NCBI GenBank assembly: GCA_025345505.1
Contig: JANVCC010000020.1
Span: 49,394,401-49,458,400, forward strand
Origin: Todiramphus chloris collaris
Taxonomy: Eukaryota; Chordata; Aves; Coraciiformes; Alcedinidae
Length of the DNA stretch: 64,000 bases
Direction: 5' to 3'
Positions 51,701 to 64,000 of this stretch are shown in pieces; position 1 is the stretch's first letter; every line of letters begins with the position of its first letter. The notes below the pieces were generated by a model that was not told the DNA's origin, did no database searches, and was given only the letters and a program-made list of their open reading frames with translations. The position numbers and the translations under genes are program-made.

Positions 51701-54554
51701 ACCATTGAAGAATGCAGGCATTTAGCCATAGCAGTCCATCCCAATCCTTTGGATTTATTCTGGTACTCGGTCATGGCCACTCAGCAATTTCCCTGGATTT
51801 ATGCCAGGAAGATGGCTAATGGAACAGTCTTTTTATGATCTGTTTAGCTAAATGGATATAATAATATGGGATATTAGAGTTAACAGATGCTGTTGACCAT
51901 CCTGCAGAAGATCAAAGTTTGTATGTACAGGAACTATGTACTTCCTTTCAGAGTCATGTGTATAATTTGGAGCTTCTCATTTGTTGCTATGGTATTATAT
52001 TATCAGAACAATGAGAAACAGAAATGGTAATATTAATGAAGTCAAAAGTGCCAGTCTGCAACAGTCTCAATTCAGAGCCTAAGGATTTGTTCTTTGGTAT
52101 CGACAGTAACACAAAAGGGTTCTCTATAGATGACTTTTAGACATTGTTGGCGTCCGACGGTTTCAAAAACTTGAAACATGAGTCCAAACTTTTTTTAAAA
52201 CAGTCCTGTGTCACAACATTGAATGCATGTTTGGCTCACGCTGCCGCTGCAGTTTCATGTGTCCTCAGCATATAGCCCCTGAAGCACAGATGACCATCAC
52301 CTGGAGTTGGCTTTTGCCTTCCAGGATTCACAGGGTTGAGTCCGGCATTCGGCTTTAACTGTGTGGTACAGAGAGTGTGTTGGCTGGCAGGTCACACCAC
52401 CTGCTTCTGAACTGGGTTGGGAGGTAAAGAGAAAAAAGGGAGAGATGGAAATGAAGCATGCAGCTGGTGACTCCGACTAGACTTTCTTCTGTGAACCTTT
52501 TCTTAGAAAACAGGATACTTCAATCTCCCTGTTATATAAAATAAAAGAGTGACTGACCGATATGAGATCTCTCAGGGTCTACAGAGACTTATGCTCCATT
52601 TTTACTGTGCCTGATTCAAGAGAGGGATTTGAAGCATGGAGCTTTAATATTTATAGCTGAGATTGGTGAAACAACTGTTTCCACTGTGTATTAATTTTGT
52701 ACATTTGAATTTATCTCCATGAGGATGGCACCAACATGAGGATAATCTCTGAATCATGAGGGCATTATAAGTTGAGAGTAAATTCTCCAGAGACAAAAAA
52801 GATGCTAATTACATGGGCATGACTGAAAGAGTAAGATTTAGGGGAATTAAAAGCTTCATACATAACCTGAATGGACTGCTTCAGAAATGGTAAAATCTGT
52901 TCCATTAGTATAATATCCTAGCATCATTACATACATTGTTTAGTTGGCTTGGCTTTATGTTTGGAATATAGATTGTGAGGTGATCTAAATGTTCATATTT
53001 AAGGATATCAATATATGTTGTTAACGATTTACAGAATTAGCCTGAGAACAAGTGTGTTATGAGCTGTGGAGTCATATGCCAAACAAAATGGCATCATTTC
53101 AAGTCAAAGATTCAAACTGAAAAGGTTACTTTTGTTCACCTTGAAAGTCTAGTAATTTTAAGACACAAACTTTGTATCATTCCAGAAAAGAATTGCCCCG
53201 TGGCTCTCTGGCTGAGCAATGAGCTTTTCATAAACGCTATTCACACGCATGGAGTGTGCTTGAATATACCAGTAATGTGTTTCTACATAAGAGAGGCGTG
53301 TGCAAGGAGAAGGTACCAGGCTTTGAAGCTCAGTATCATATGAGAAATGGCAAACCTCAATTTAACCTCGGCGTTTCAGCAGAATGGAGATTGGTCTGAA
53401 TAGAATTACCTGCAAGCATTAAAGGGACTCCACTTAGGCGTCAAAGCAGTTATTACCAGTCAGATGATACTGTTCACTTCAGCATTTTGGTTTCTCCTCC
53501 CCACTTCTGCAGGCTTGCAAGAATTGCAACAGCGGTAATTTTGCGTACAAGGATAGCTCTCAAAGGCAGTGACAGCTGATCGCTTGCTATCATCTGTCAT
53601 TGCCCCCTGCCATCAGATGCACTAGGTTGGAAAGAGCTCTCAGAGACAATCTTGCCAGTTGGCCTCCAGATTCATCCTGCTAACATTGTAAACTGGTTGC
53701 TGCCTAGTGATGCAACTTACCACAGATGTAGCTTAGATATTTATTATAGGAGGAAAACCATCTGACCTATGAGCTCGGGGTGGTATTTTAAGTGCCAGGC
53801 GGCACATGGCCAAGGAATGGATATGGGCTTTCGAGTGGGACTGGTGGTTACCCTGGTGGTTGTGGTACAGAGACTGAAGTTACTCTTCCTTTAATCAAGG
53901 AGGTCCAGGGGTTACTGTGATATGTACCCCAACAAGTAGTATGGTCACCAGAGGAGAATGGGACTACTTCTTATAGCTCAGGCTCTCACCAGAGTTTGTT
54001 AGGGCTGCGGAGGAGCTTTTCCTTCCTGAGAGGGGATCTTGGCACTATTTGCAAAGCAAATTTTGATAGTTTGTGGGGGTTTTTTTAGTATTTTTTCATA
54101 CATGATACATACAGGTGTGTATATAAAATTAAATAGGCTAACTTGCAGAATCAGTCTCGTTACTTTCAGTGTAAGGAAGCCTTCTCACGCTGATTGGAAT
54201 GCTTTTGGAAATCTTGAATGTCAAGTTTGACTTCAGTTATAGCTATGGGGACTAGGACTAGACATCAGTACCTGCTTACTGTCATGTAAGGCAGAATGAA
54301 CAATCCTGGCTTAAATCCAGACTTGCTTGGATTTTGTTAAAGACAAATATTATGATGTTGTTTCTACCAACATCTGTACTTCTCCCTGCATGTATTAGTT
54401 GAGGTGAAGATGCAGTGCTTTAACTGGGATTTGCTCAAAGACACACAACAGATATACTGTGTTGTGGATTAATAAAGTTATGTTCTGTTTACATTGGAGA
54501 GAAATCCTATCTCCTGTGTCTAGATGTGCCTGTTGGTTTTGGGTTTTTTTGGTG

Positions 54555-54575
54555 TTTTTTTTTTTTTTTTTTTTT
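54555..54575 (+). repeat. Poly-T run (21 nt)
   Basis: The longest pure homopolymer noted in the window, preceded by G/T-rich sequence. It could be the complement of the poly(A) tail of an antisense retrocopy. The sequence to its right (54,576-54,730) is not recognisable as any gene or repeat family, so it is listed only as a homopolymer. Confidence 0.85.
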
Positions 54576-55617
54576 AAGATTATCTAAAAATATATGCCAG
54601 AGCTTTAAATGTACCATAAACATTGACCTGGGTGGATGTGCTTTTCTCCCCTCCACACCCCGCTGTCCCCCCCTGCAACTCACAAGAAGTCAACATACCT
54701 GTGAAGTGAATGAAGAGACAATGCCTTTACCGTTCTTATGATAATGATGTTAGCCTAAGTTTGTTCCAAAGACTCCAATTCCAGTCAGAGAGCTACTAAT
54801 TAATAAACTATTGCATAAATCAACAAGAGAAGAAAAAAAACCAAACCCATTATATTGCAAGATCCTGTATGATCTGGAAATCTTTTTTTTTAACTCTGCA
54901 TTCTGTCACTGATGTATCCTGATCACAAAATGAATAACGTGCATTACTTGGTACACTTGCAGAACATAGAAAAGCCTTTTCCTATTACATTAATTATTGT
55001 TTTGACCTGTCCACTTCTTGAAAGTCTTTTGCATCCTCTAGTTTTTTTCTGGTTTACAGAGCAAGTGAATTACTAATGGTGTATGAGAGATGCTTCAGTA
55101 AGTCAGAAATATGTTGAAGTTAGGGAGTGACATATGGTGCAATGTTGGAATGCAGGTCTTAGTTAAAGTGCTAGTGTGCAGAAGTGAGAAGGGGAATTGG
55201 GGATGGAGGAGTAGTGGTTGTTACCTAGCAATCTCAGAGCTATAAGCAGACTTCTGGTTTGCATCCACTGCAAAATGTTATGCTCATAATAAACAGCTTT
55301 TGGAATTGAAACCTTAGATTGAGAGGCAAATAACTAATGAATGTTGCATAAAAGTGCAAAAAGGAAAAAAAAAAAAACCGCACAACTAACAAACCAAGGC
55401 AAAAGCTCCCTTTGCTAACGACGAGGAGATAGCGTAGAGCATTTTGTTTGAACTCCAGAATCTTTTTCAATTAAACCATTTTGTAAGCAGTCAAGCTAAA
55501 TAGTGTGTTTTTTAAACTTCAGAGTAAGATGAAGATGTATAATTTTGCAGTTGCCCAACTGGGCATTGCAAAGGTCCTTCACTGAAGTAGGAAAACATGT
55601 TGGAAAACATGGTGGGG

Positions 55618-55668
55618 TTTTTTGTTTGTTTGTTTGGTGGTGTGTTTCTTTTTTCTTTTTTTTTTTTT
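55618..55668 (+). repeat. T-rich low-complexity tract with GTTT repeats
   Basis: A tract of (GTTT)n, then GGTGGTGTG, then T/C-rich sequence ending in 13 T. It is a microsatellite-type low-complexity stretch in intron 2. Confidence 0.8.
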
Positions 55669-56834
55669 AACTGTTTTTGTGCTGTGGGGGTGGGGTGTTT
55701 TAAGTTTTTTTGTTTGCTTTTTAAGCAAGAAGTATAAGTTTCTGTGCCTCTGAAAATTCAGGCAGTATTTTTAAGTGGGTTCATGTTATGCATGCTATCA
55801 AGATAGAAAGCTAGTTATAAGGCTTAGTCTTTGAAGCTAAACTGATTTCCAGAGATGAGCTTTCTTTATGTTGTCCTAGATTTGTGCCCAGAGATTTCTT
55901 CCTTGCAAGGGACCTTCTTAATAGAAGGTAATTTAAGTGATAATTCACAACTCTCCCCATCACTAGCATACACTGGGATAGAAGTGGGTGTCCTCCAGCC
56001 TTTCAACATTGTCTAGCCTGCTCTATAAAATGAGGAGAGTCACACTCAGGGGTTTCCAGCTTTTGCTGAATTTGCAGTGCTTAATTTGGTGTCCTAGTAT
56101 ACGAGGACTGTTTTTGTTTTGTAGTGGTTCTTTTTTGTAATGTATACACAGGCTGTCCAGCTTCTAAGCCCTTGTTCATGTATTGCATACTGTGAGGTAT
56201 TGCTGATGAACTGCAAACCCTCCAGTTATAGTTCATCCATGCAAATTCATTCCCATGGCTTAGGGGAAGCCATCCAATGCTCCCATCTCTCAGGCTTTGC
56301 TTGAAGATGTGCAGGTAAGCTGAGGCCCAGTCTACTCCCTACAAACTCGCCTGGGGCATTAGACCTGGCAGAGGGAGAACAGCCTGGGTGATGTTGGCTC
56401 CAGAGAAGCTGGTATGCGGGAGCAAGGATGAAAAGCGCTGATGGGACCTGTGTGTGTTGCAAAATTACCGTGGCAGTACCCTGAATAAACCAAGGGCTTC
56501 AAATTGAAAGTCAGGTCAGCCTTACTTCTCTGACTGTGTCTAGATGTGCAAGCATCACATCGACAGATGGTGTCTAACGTAGGTGTGACACTCTGAAATG
56601 CATTTATTGTGTCGTAGGTGAAAGTTATAGTCAAGTTGTTTCAGGATTTTCTTAGCATCAGACAGGTGCTGATAGTTATGAAGCATTGTGGCTCTGCTGT
56701 GCCACACATGGAACTGAGCCACAGTTAGGAAGCTCCCCTCAGCATCCTGACTCCCGATGATACAAAAAAAAAAAGTTATTCATTGGATGTACAGATGTAT
56801 TATTAAAGCAGAATTCACTGCACCTCATGAGTTT

Positions 56835-56860
56835 GGGGAGGGAAGAGAGGGAAGAAGGGA
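56835..56860 (+). repeat. Polypurine tract (26 nt)
   Basis: An uninterrupted G/A run of GGGGAGGGAAGAGAGGG type. Purine-pyrimidine tracts of this length can form triplex DNA. No LTR-like sequence follows it, so it is not read as a retroviral polypurine tract. Confidence 0.7.
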
Positions 56861-59782
56861 TTGCCTTTTTAAAATATTTTTTGAATCCTGCTTGCCATTC
56901 TCTTTGCAGCCTGCTTACTCTATGTGTGAGCAAGGTGTCTTCTTGTTGACAGATACTACAGCTGTTGGCTTAACTCAGGCCTCTTCCAGCTGGCTGCCAC
57001 AAGACACGTTCTTCTCTGGGATCTGTCCTGGCATCAGTGTTTCATTCCTTGACAACCTAAAAGTAAATTAAAATGATGCAGATAGTGATGCAGATTTCCT
57101 CATCACCTGTAGCTGTCTAATCCTGGAGTGACAGGTCAAGTGCTGGCCTGAATAATTTGAATCTTCTCTGCAAAACTCTCAAAGCAGCTGACTAAACTTC
57201 TTTCCTTCCTTGTAATCCAACTGCAGATGTCAGAAAGCGAAGGTCTGGTGAGAAAATATGGACCATATTAAATAGTGGTAGGCTGTTTCAACTCTGACTA
57301 TATTTTTGCTAGTCTTTTCTGAATTTTCTGTATTTAAATGAAATTTGGCTTCACCTCTCATTTGTTCTTTGGTAGAAAAGTGAGATGGACTGCCAGGGAT
57401 CCTGTAACAGAATCCTGAAATTCTCATCCAGAAGCTAAATGTATTTGTTTCCTGATGTAATCTTCTGGGAGACAGCACTTACCTTCCCACCAAAAAATGA
57501 TTTCTGCAGAGTGGAGGCTTTGCCTTACTGTCTCACGGCTTTGTAGAGAGCATTATAGGTTCCTGGGATTGTGAGATCAGATTTTCCTATCTGAGATGTT
57601 GGTGCCAAATAACTCTTGAGTGTCACCAAAGATACCCCTGCAGGAGCAGACGTTGTTCTGGCTTGAGCACAGTTGTTTCTTCAAACCCTTGGAGGATGGG
57701 TATAAATACACTTTTAGACAGTGGAGATGCTTGGGAACAGCCAGTGTGAAACCATCTGAGATGTTGATATCTTCGTAAGGGTGTGTCTTGTTTGGTTGGA
57801 TATGTTTTCTGGCTGTATCACACCTATGTGGGTAATCATTACCTATTTGAATCTTTTCCTGAGGCCATTTGGCTTCCTGTTCCTCCAGGTGAATAGCAAT
57901 GAGGCGGACTGAGCAGAGGAAAGGATTTCTGCCAGCTCTACAGAATCTCCACCAGTTACTATAGTGTAATCATTAACTTGGCCTTTTAAAGTAACTGGAA
58001 ATAATTATCAGCACAGAGGATATTGGGTGTTAACAAAACTTTCAGGCACATCAACTTCTTTCAGAGTAGTTTTATGTCCGATTGTGTGTAACCCTTGAGG
58101 CTTGTTGAAAAGTTTTGATACTTAATGATGCTGAACTGCTCCAGAAGTGGAAAAACAAAACAAGAAAACTTGTAATCCAGAGAATTAGTTAATTTGCTGC
58201 TTTCTTTTTTATTATTGCTATTGTAACTTTCTCTGCAGTTCAGTTGATTTCATCATGTAATTCTTTGATGCACTCCTGTGGAAAGTGAAGTTGGGGAAAC
58301 TATAAAACTCACACTATCTTGAAAATGTGGAGAACAATCAGGTTTAAATTTTGCACGTGATTCGTACTTTGCTAGAGTGAAGGGAAAATTACTTCACTGT
58401 GTGATTACAGAAGTGGTCTTGCTTGCTGGTACAACTTCCAAACCTCACAATGCAGTTCACTGCATTGACCGAAGAAAAAAGCTGGTATCGGTTAATAAGT
58501 ATACTCATTTTTTAGGATGAATGATCTGTTAGTTTGCCTGGGTAGGGAGATTGAAACCGAAGCTGTGTCCTGGTAAAAGGGAAAGCCATGAACTGGACTA
58601 TGGAAGATTATGAGAGAGGTCGCATGAAGGACACATATCTTGCTGGATTGCTCCATTTTCCTGTCAATTTGGGACAGAATCATTCTGCTAACCAAATCCT
58701 AGTTCTGTGCAATGTTCTCATGAGTAGGTCATAGATATCACCGTGAGATTGGTGGTTTGTGTTAGTTTTTGTGCATTTGGAGGCAGTAATTTCACTTTGA
58801 AAGATTTATGGTACATTTGGGCCACCACTGCAATCCATGTGTTCAACAAAGAAAAGTAGAATTGTTAGATAGAAAAGTTGACTTTTTCCTTTGTGATTAA
58901 CTGGATTAGTTAATGAAAATAAATGTACATCACTAAAGCTGACAGAAATAATCTGATGTTTTCTCAAGTTCATTGGCATAACTTTGCAACAGACTGATTG
59001 AAAGTTCTAGGGGAAAAAGAACCCTTTGATTGTATTTGTGTGAAGCCTACAGCTTTTATCTTTAACTCATCAAACAGTAGTTATTGAGAACATCCCTAGA
59101 TGCTTTCTGCTAGCCTTAATATTGTAAAGTTTTTTGTATTTTTAAGGTAAAATGTCCATTTAAAAGAATTTCTCAACTTGAATGTGCAAAAGTTAGAAAA
59201 TTCAGGGCTGCAGCTGAATGAATGAAACTGAAATTCTTCAAGGTGTTTGCAGAGTGTAGCTATTGTGGTAGATATTACTGTATCCTTTTGAAGCTTTTAT
59301 AGATGGACCTATAAGAGCTAGAGCAATAGAATTCAAATCCTGTTTGAGTTGAGTATTAGTTTGGTATTAGCAGGTGCTTCAGTAGGCAGAAAATACTTCT
59401 AAGACCTCATCTTTAAATTCAGCATGAGTCAATGGAAATATTCTATTATTTTGTGTTGATTGTTACCTGAGATTTGGGAAATGCTGGGCTGTACTATTTC
59501 CTTAGTTTGTGAAAATACACAGTCAGATGAAGCAATGAAAAGCTGTGTAATCTCACAACATCAAACAGATTATTATAGACACTTTATAGTATTTTTAATA
59601 GAAGTCCTAGAAGAGTCATGTTTTATAAGGTCCACCTTGATGTTTGTGTTCATCCTCAACACTAATGCTCTAATGCAGTGTCATGTACTGTAAAAATCCA
59701 GGATTTTTTAATGCAGTCCTTGAAAATTCATAGCTGACCTTTGCTCAACAGAAAAAAGATTGAGCCTGTCCCTAATAGGGGT

Positions 59783-59817
59783 TCTGTCCTTCAGATGAAA
59801 TATTAAACCAAGGTCCC
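59783..59817 (+). repeat. Possible ancient retroelement tail
   Basis: The stretch around CTTCAGATGAAATATTAAAC and CCAAGGTCCC resembles a segment (CAGATGAGACATTAAACCGAGGTCC type) that I remember from old SINE/LINE-type repeats in reptiles and fishes. The rest of the element is not recognisable on either side. This is recognition from memory with about 80% identity over 30 bp. Confidence 0.35.
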
Positions 59818-62629
59818 TTTTGCTGTGAGGAAAGAGTTCCTTCAGAAAGGCTACAACCTTGGCAGATAGGCCATGAGTCCCCCTCTGTCAGGCTTCACTG
59901 CTCAGGGCTGCGTGACAGATAATATAGTGCTGTTCTTCTGCTCTCTTCCAGTCCCAGCCATAAACCAATTGCATACATGGGAGATGGGATCCTGACCTGT
60001 GATGGGGCATCCTGTACCACAGCAATGCAAATAATATTTTTTTATTATTAGCAGTCTCTAGTGTATGTTTAATATTTAAAGCCTCAAGCCAAATGTAAAA
60101 AATCCTTTAATAGTTGCCAGCTCAGTGCTTTTTTGTTGGCTATCAATCTACTTTTCACTCAACATTTAGAAACCAGTGGAAGTTCAGGATAAGATTTTTG
60201 TTTATTTAAATGCCTACCTTAAAGAAATTCAGTAAGTCATTAGTGGGAAGGTGTAGTAGTGTATGGCACTGGGGAGAAGCCGTGGAACTCATCCATCTTT
60301 TCCATAGAATCATTACCTAAATGATATACTTTCACAAATTAAAATGTTTCCAGTTTATGCAAATTTTTTTTTTTTTACTTTTGTCAGTTTTTTCTGTTAG
60401 ATTCAATATATATTTCTGATTATAAAGCGTGCTGTTGTATTTTGCATAGAGAATAATTGTAAACATGTTACTGTTGCCTTCTGTTATCTATAATCTCTAG
60501 AAATTTCAGCCATTTGAGCCCTCGGCTTGTTTCACTGTGTGTATTTGCTTGTATTGAATGTGTTCCAGCTCTTCATTTCCCAGGGCATATAAAATGGTGA
60601 AATTCCATGGGAAAAGATTGTTTTGGGTACATAAACATACTGTCAAGCATTTTTAGAGCTCAGGAAGAACGGGCTTAAAAGTTGTGGGAGTCTTAACACA
60701 TCCATATAGCATGCTCATGCAGCTTCCTCTAGGCAGTGTATTGTATTGGGACATCAGAAGACTCATTTTTTCAGAGATTACGTCTCCCCTAAGAGTTTTA
60801 TCCAAGTTGGTGAAGTAAGGAGGAAACAAGTCTGCTGTTATTTCCTGGATGATATGTATTTACCTCCTAGAAGAGTTATGCGATAAATAAAGCAAGACTT
60901 GGCCTGGCCAAGGTCGATGGAAAGTTCCAAAGGAAATGTCTTGTGTACCGTTAGGGTTTTTGTTGAAGTTTTTGTTGCACTTGCTAAGAAGAGAAGTAGA
61001 CATGCAAACAAACAAGACAAGCTTTAGTAAGGCTAAACATAGGGATTTACTTTCCAATTAATCAGATATTTATTATGAAATGTGTAATTTGTAAGTTCTT
61101 CTTGCAAGGTAAACAATAGCTGCCAGGGAAAACAGCAAATTTAAGTTTATTTGCTACTGTCCCAAACATTCCATTTTCCAACTTGCGTATTATCCTTAAG
61201 CCAGTAACCAAATTAAATGACATACTAATATAAAGAATATGTTTTGTCTTTTCTGTGTTCAGCAGTTCCTCAGTTTGGCTGAGCCAGCCCAAACTTTTCA
61301 TGTGCGCCTTTGCATGCGGCTATCCAGCCAGCCTCTGTCTTCAGCCAGTCTCATCAGGCATCAATGGATGTCTGATGGTGTACTGGGCATGTTGTACTGG
61401 TAGCATCTGCCTGGGAGGATGACTCTCAAATGAAGCGGGTTGAGTGGCCCCCCCATCCAGCCACTCTACTGAGCATGCTTATAGGGAAATCCTCTAGTGT
61501 GGATGAGTCTCTCCGTCTCTTCACCAGGATACGGTGAAGAGCTATGTGCAAGCAGAGATTTCCATCAAGGTTCTTCATCCCAAACACTGAGGCATCGGAG
61601 AGAGAAGGACCTGTATGTCCCAAAGGCTGGATCTGTGACCAACAAGCAGAAAAATTTAGCTTGTTGGCTCTTTGTGTTTTCTGAGGGCTGCCAAATCCCT
61701 GCAGGAAGAGAGGTGTTCTTTTGATTTTGTAGGGATTGTGTTTGTGTGTGGTGGTGGTGGCCTCTTGCTTGTTTGCCTTTAGTAGTGGTAAAAGGGATTT
61801 GCAGTAAGGCAAAGTAAGGTTTTACAAAAAATTGCTTTTGCTGAGAACCTTGTAAGAAATTACTATAAAATTCAGTGTGCTGTTAAGTCCTCCTTCTTCC
61901 CACTGTCCTGCCACCACCTTCTTATTTATAGAGCCTTTCCCAAGAACCTTCTCGTAGTCCCACCCTTAGATATTTACGCGTAAAACTGCTGGAAAAGCAG
62001 TTCACACTGTCCAAAGCACTGTGCTTTTTACTTGAATTCTTTACCATCCTGAGTGAGAGAAGGAGACACCTTTTATGGGGCTTTTGATAAGTTTTGTTCT
62101 CACTGATGTCCTTTAATTTTTTTTTTTCTTCTCTGAAAGAATGAACTTTGAGATAATTGGACCTTGAAAACTAAGTGATTACCTTCCAGATAGCACATCT
62201 AAAATGTATGTGTCTGTGTTCAGAGAGCAATGCCTCAGATGCTTAACATTTTAAAATGCCATTGTAAATAAACAGTCCTTGGAGATGTTTGCTGGAGATG
62301 TCACTGCCAAATTAAGGTAAAAGTCGTGCAACAGGGTGTCTGATTCAAGTGGCAGGGAGAATGAAAAGCCTTTCTCTGGCATTTTTGGAGACATGGAAGA
62401 CTTGCATCACTTCTCAGGCAGTAAAAGGATTTGGCCTCTTGCACCAAAATACCCACAAATGGCAAACTTACACGCTGAGAAGGGGAAAGGAAAAAGGCTA
62501 CGGTCCCCATCTCAGAGATGCTTGTCTCTTTGTGTATGGGATGAACATTTGCACAGGAGCTCCTAGGGGACTATGAATGGGGAAATCCTTCAGGAATATT
62601 TTCATAGGGTTCAGTAGGCTGTGTAGAGA

Positions 62630-62646
62630 TTTTTTTTTTTTTTTTT
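62630..62646 (+). repeat. Poly-T run (17 nt) followed by G-rich run
   Basis: Seventeen T, then GGGTGGGGGGGAG. It is simple sequence in intron 2 with no associated element recognised. Confidence 0.85.
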
Positions 62647-64000
62647 GGGTGGGGGGGAGTCTGTGTAACAATTTAAAGAAAGGCAGAATGTGTACAAATA
62701 GAGAGGAGGAGAGTCTGGGATATTACTGGAGAAGACAGATATTGCTGGTGTCATTTTGTCTAGCAGTAAGGGTGGGAAACATAGTGACAGAGTTGTGACA
62801 TGTGCAGGTGCTTCCATCTCTTTGACCAGCAGAAAATGCTGTCTGTCTCCTGAGTGTTTAGGTGGATCTCAGATATTTGTAAATAATGCCAGCAGGTATT
62901 TTTAAAACAGCCACAGCAATTGATGGCAGAGGTTTTACATGGAGGTTTCCAGGTAACTTTCCAAGTCAGAATAGTAGAAGTAATTTTTTATGTTAACATG
63001 AAATTGTTGTCAGCCTAGTCATGAATACTCTCAGTTATTTGATAGTTCAGACTGGAAATACCAGAGCTTGCAAAGCTTTCTCGCTTCTTTGAGCAGTATG
63101 CTCTATCATTTGTATATGTAATACTTGACAGTGCCAGAATCAAGTTTATAATATACATCCTCAAGTACTTTGAACAGTGAGTTCTTATTTACTGGAAGAT
63201 AAGTACTCCTTGAGTGTCTACAGGCTTGGAATGGATGTAGAGTACCAGATTTAATGCAGACTTGTACCAACATTAAGAATATTGTTGAACCACTGGGCAC
63301 CAGCATAGCTCAAATGCTTACTTGCTTCTTCATGCTGTCACTACAGCACAGTAAATGTCAGTAATTATCCCCACATTTTTTGAAATGCCATTGCTAATGC
63401 CAAGTGTTTTAAAATGCTAGTTCTACTTAACCTTATAGATATTGTAGTTACGTTTAGGCTAGAAGGAATTTTCAGGAAATAAATGACCTATGCCTTCAGG
63501 AAAGTTTAAATAAGCAATTTCCTTTGCCAGCAACCAGAATTTCATTTATTCTCATGAGTGCTTTCAAATAAATACTAATACTTGCAATATATTTTTTATG
63601 CCTTTATTAATATGTCTATTTTATATAAGAGCATATAATGATTTAGAAGGGTGAAGAGAAATCCTCAAGGTTTTGTAGAAGTTACTGTCAAGATTACCAT
63701 TCTAATGTATTTTAAAAAACTTTTGGTTTTGAGGAAAACACAAACTAATAGAAATCCTGTGCAGACTTATGTGAGAAGCAAGGAGCTGGCTATGCTCAGT
63801 CATCAGTCTGATTTAGTATAGTATATCAACAGCGTGTTGCTCAAGTATTTACAGATTCTGAATGTGTTCTGGTGATAGAAGGTCTCATTCTGTGCAGAAA
63901 ATGCCCAGATACACTCATCTCTGTGAGTTACTTTTCATCAGCCTTCATTGGGATGGCCAAAGTGAACATGACCTCTTCCATTGCTCCCTGCTGTGTATGT

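Larger units (their letters stand above)
39648..64000 (+). other. PLCB1: PLCB1 intron 2 (5' part, open at window end)
   Basis: It starts with a consensus donor GTAAGAG and runs past the end of the window, so it exceeds 24 kb. Very long early introns are characteristic of PLCB1 in vertebrates. It is AT-leaning unique sequence with homopolymer T runs. Short open frames (at most about 135 codons) have no recognisable protein content or paired splice signals. No RNA gene was recognised. Individual repeats and inverted repeats are listed separately. Confidence 0.88.

Noticed and set aside
1-64000. CRISPR arrays, tRNA or rRNA genes, bacterial-type operons
   Set aside because: No regularly spaced repeats, no tRNA A/B-box pairs with a foldable cloverleaf, and no rRNA sequence were seen. 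Gene structure and repeats are vertebrate.

Overview
The window looks like single-copy avian nuclear DNA. It contains 3' ends of CR1 LINEs, including one with the terminal tandem octamer ATTCTATG, and two LTRs of the kind common in bird genomes. One gene is recognisable: PLCB1 (phospholipase C beta 1), on the + strand. The species cannot be named from the sequence.

Layout: 1-25,379 is 5' flank with no coding exon I can support. It holds a CR1 fragment on the minus strand (10,399-10,515), a longer CR1 copy on the plus strand (17,572-18,087), an A/C-rich tract, and two diverged copies of a GC-rich dispersed repeat (about 1,915-2,135 and 21,151-21,660). Positions 25,380-26,560 form a CpG island with a GC box, an alternating purine-pyrimidine GC/GT tract, a TATA-like box, a GC-rich 5' UTR and PLCB1 exon 1 (coding part 26,031-26,129, residues 1-33). 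Intron 1 (26,130-39,569, 13.4 kb) carries two antisense LTRs (30,136-31,011 and about 38,672-38,943) and a CR1 tail (36,829-36,986). Exon 2 (39,570-39,647) encodes residues 34-59. The rest, to 64,000, is the beginning of intron 2. Exon 3 is not in the window, so intron 2 is longer than 24 kb.

The two exons join in phase 0 into the first 59 residues of the enzyme, the start of its N-terminal PH domain. The promoter region has two features that could affect expression: a short upstream ORF that overlaps the PLCB1 start codon out of frame, and a repeat-prone GT/GA tract about 40 bp upstream of the TATA-like box.

No previously undescribed multi-gene system was found. The other open frames are short, or lie as shadows in the CpG island, and have no recognisable protein content. 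What merits a second look is regulatory or repeat-derived: the overlapping uORF, the antisense LTR promoters inside intron 1, the overlapping AT palindromes beside one LTR, and the unnamed GC-rich repeat family.
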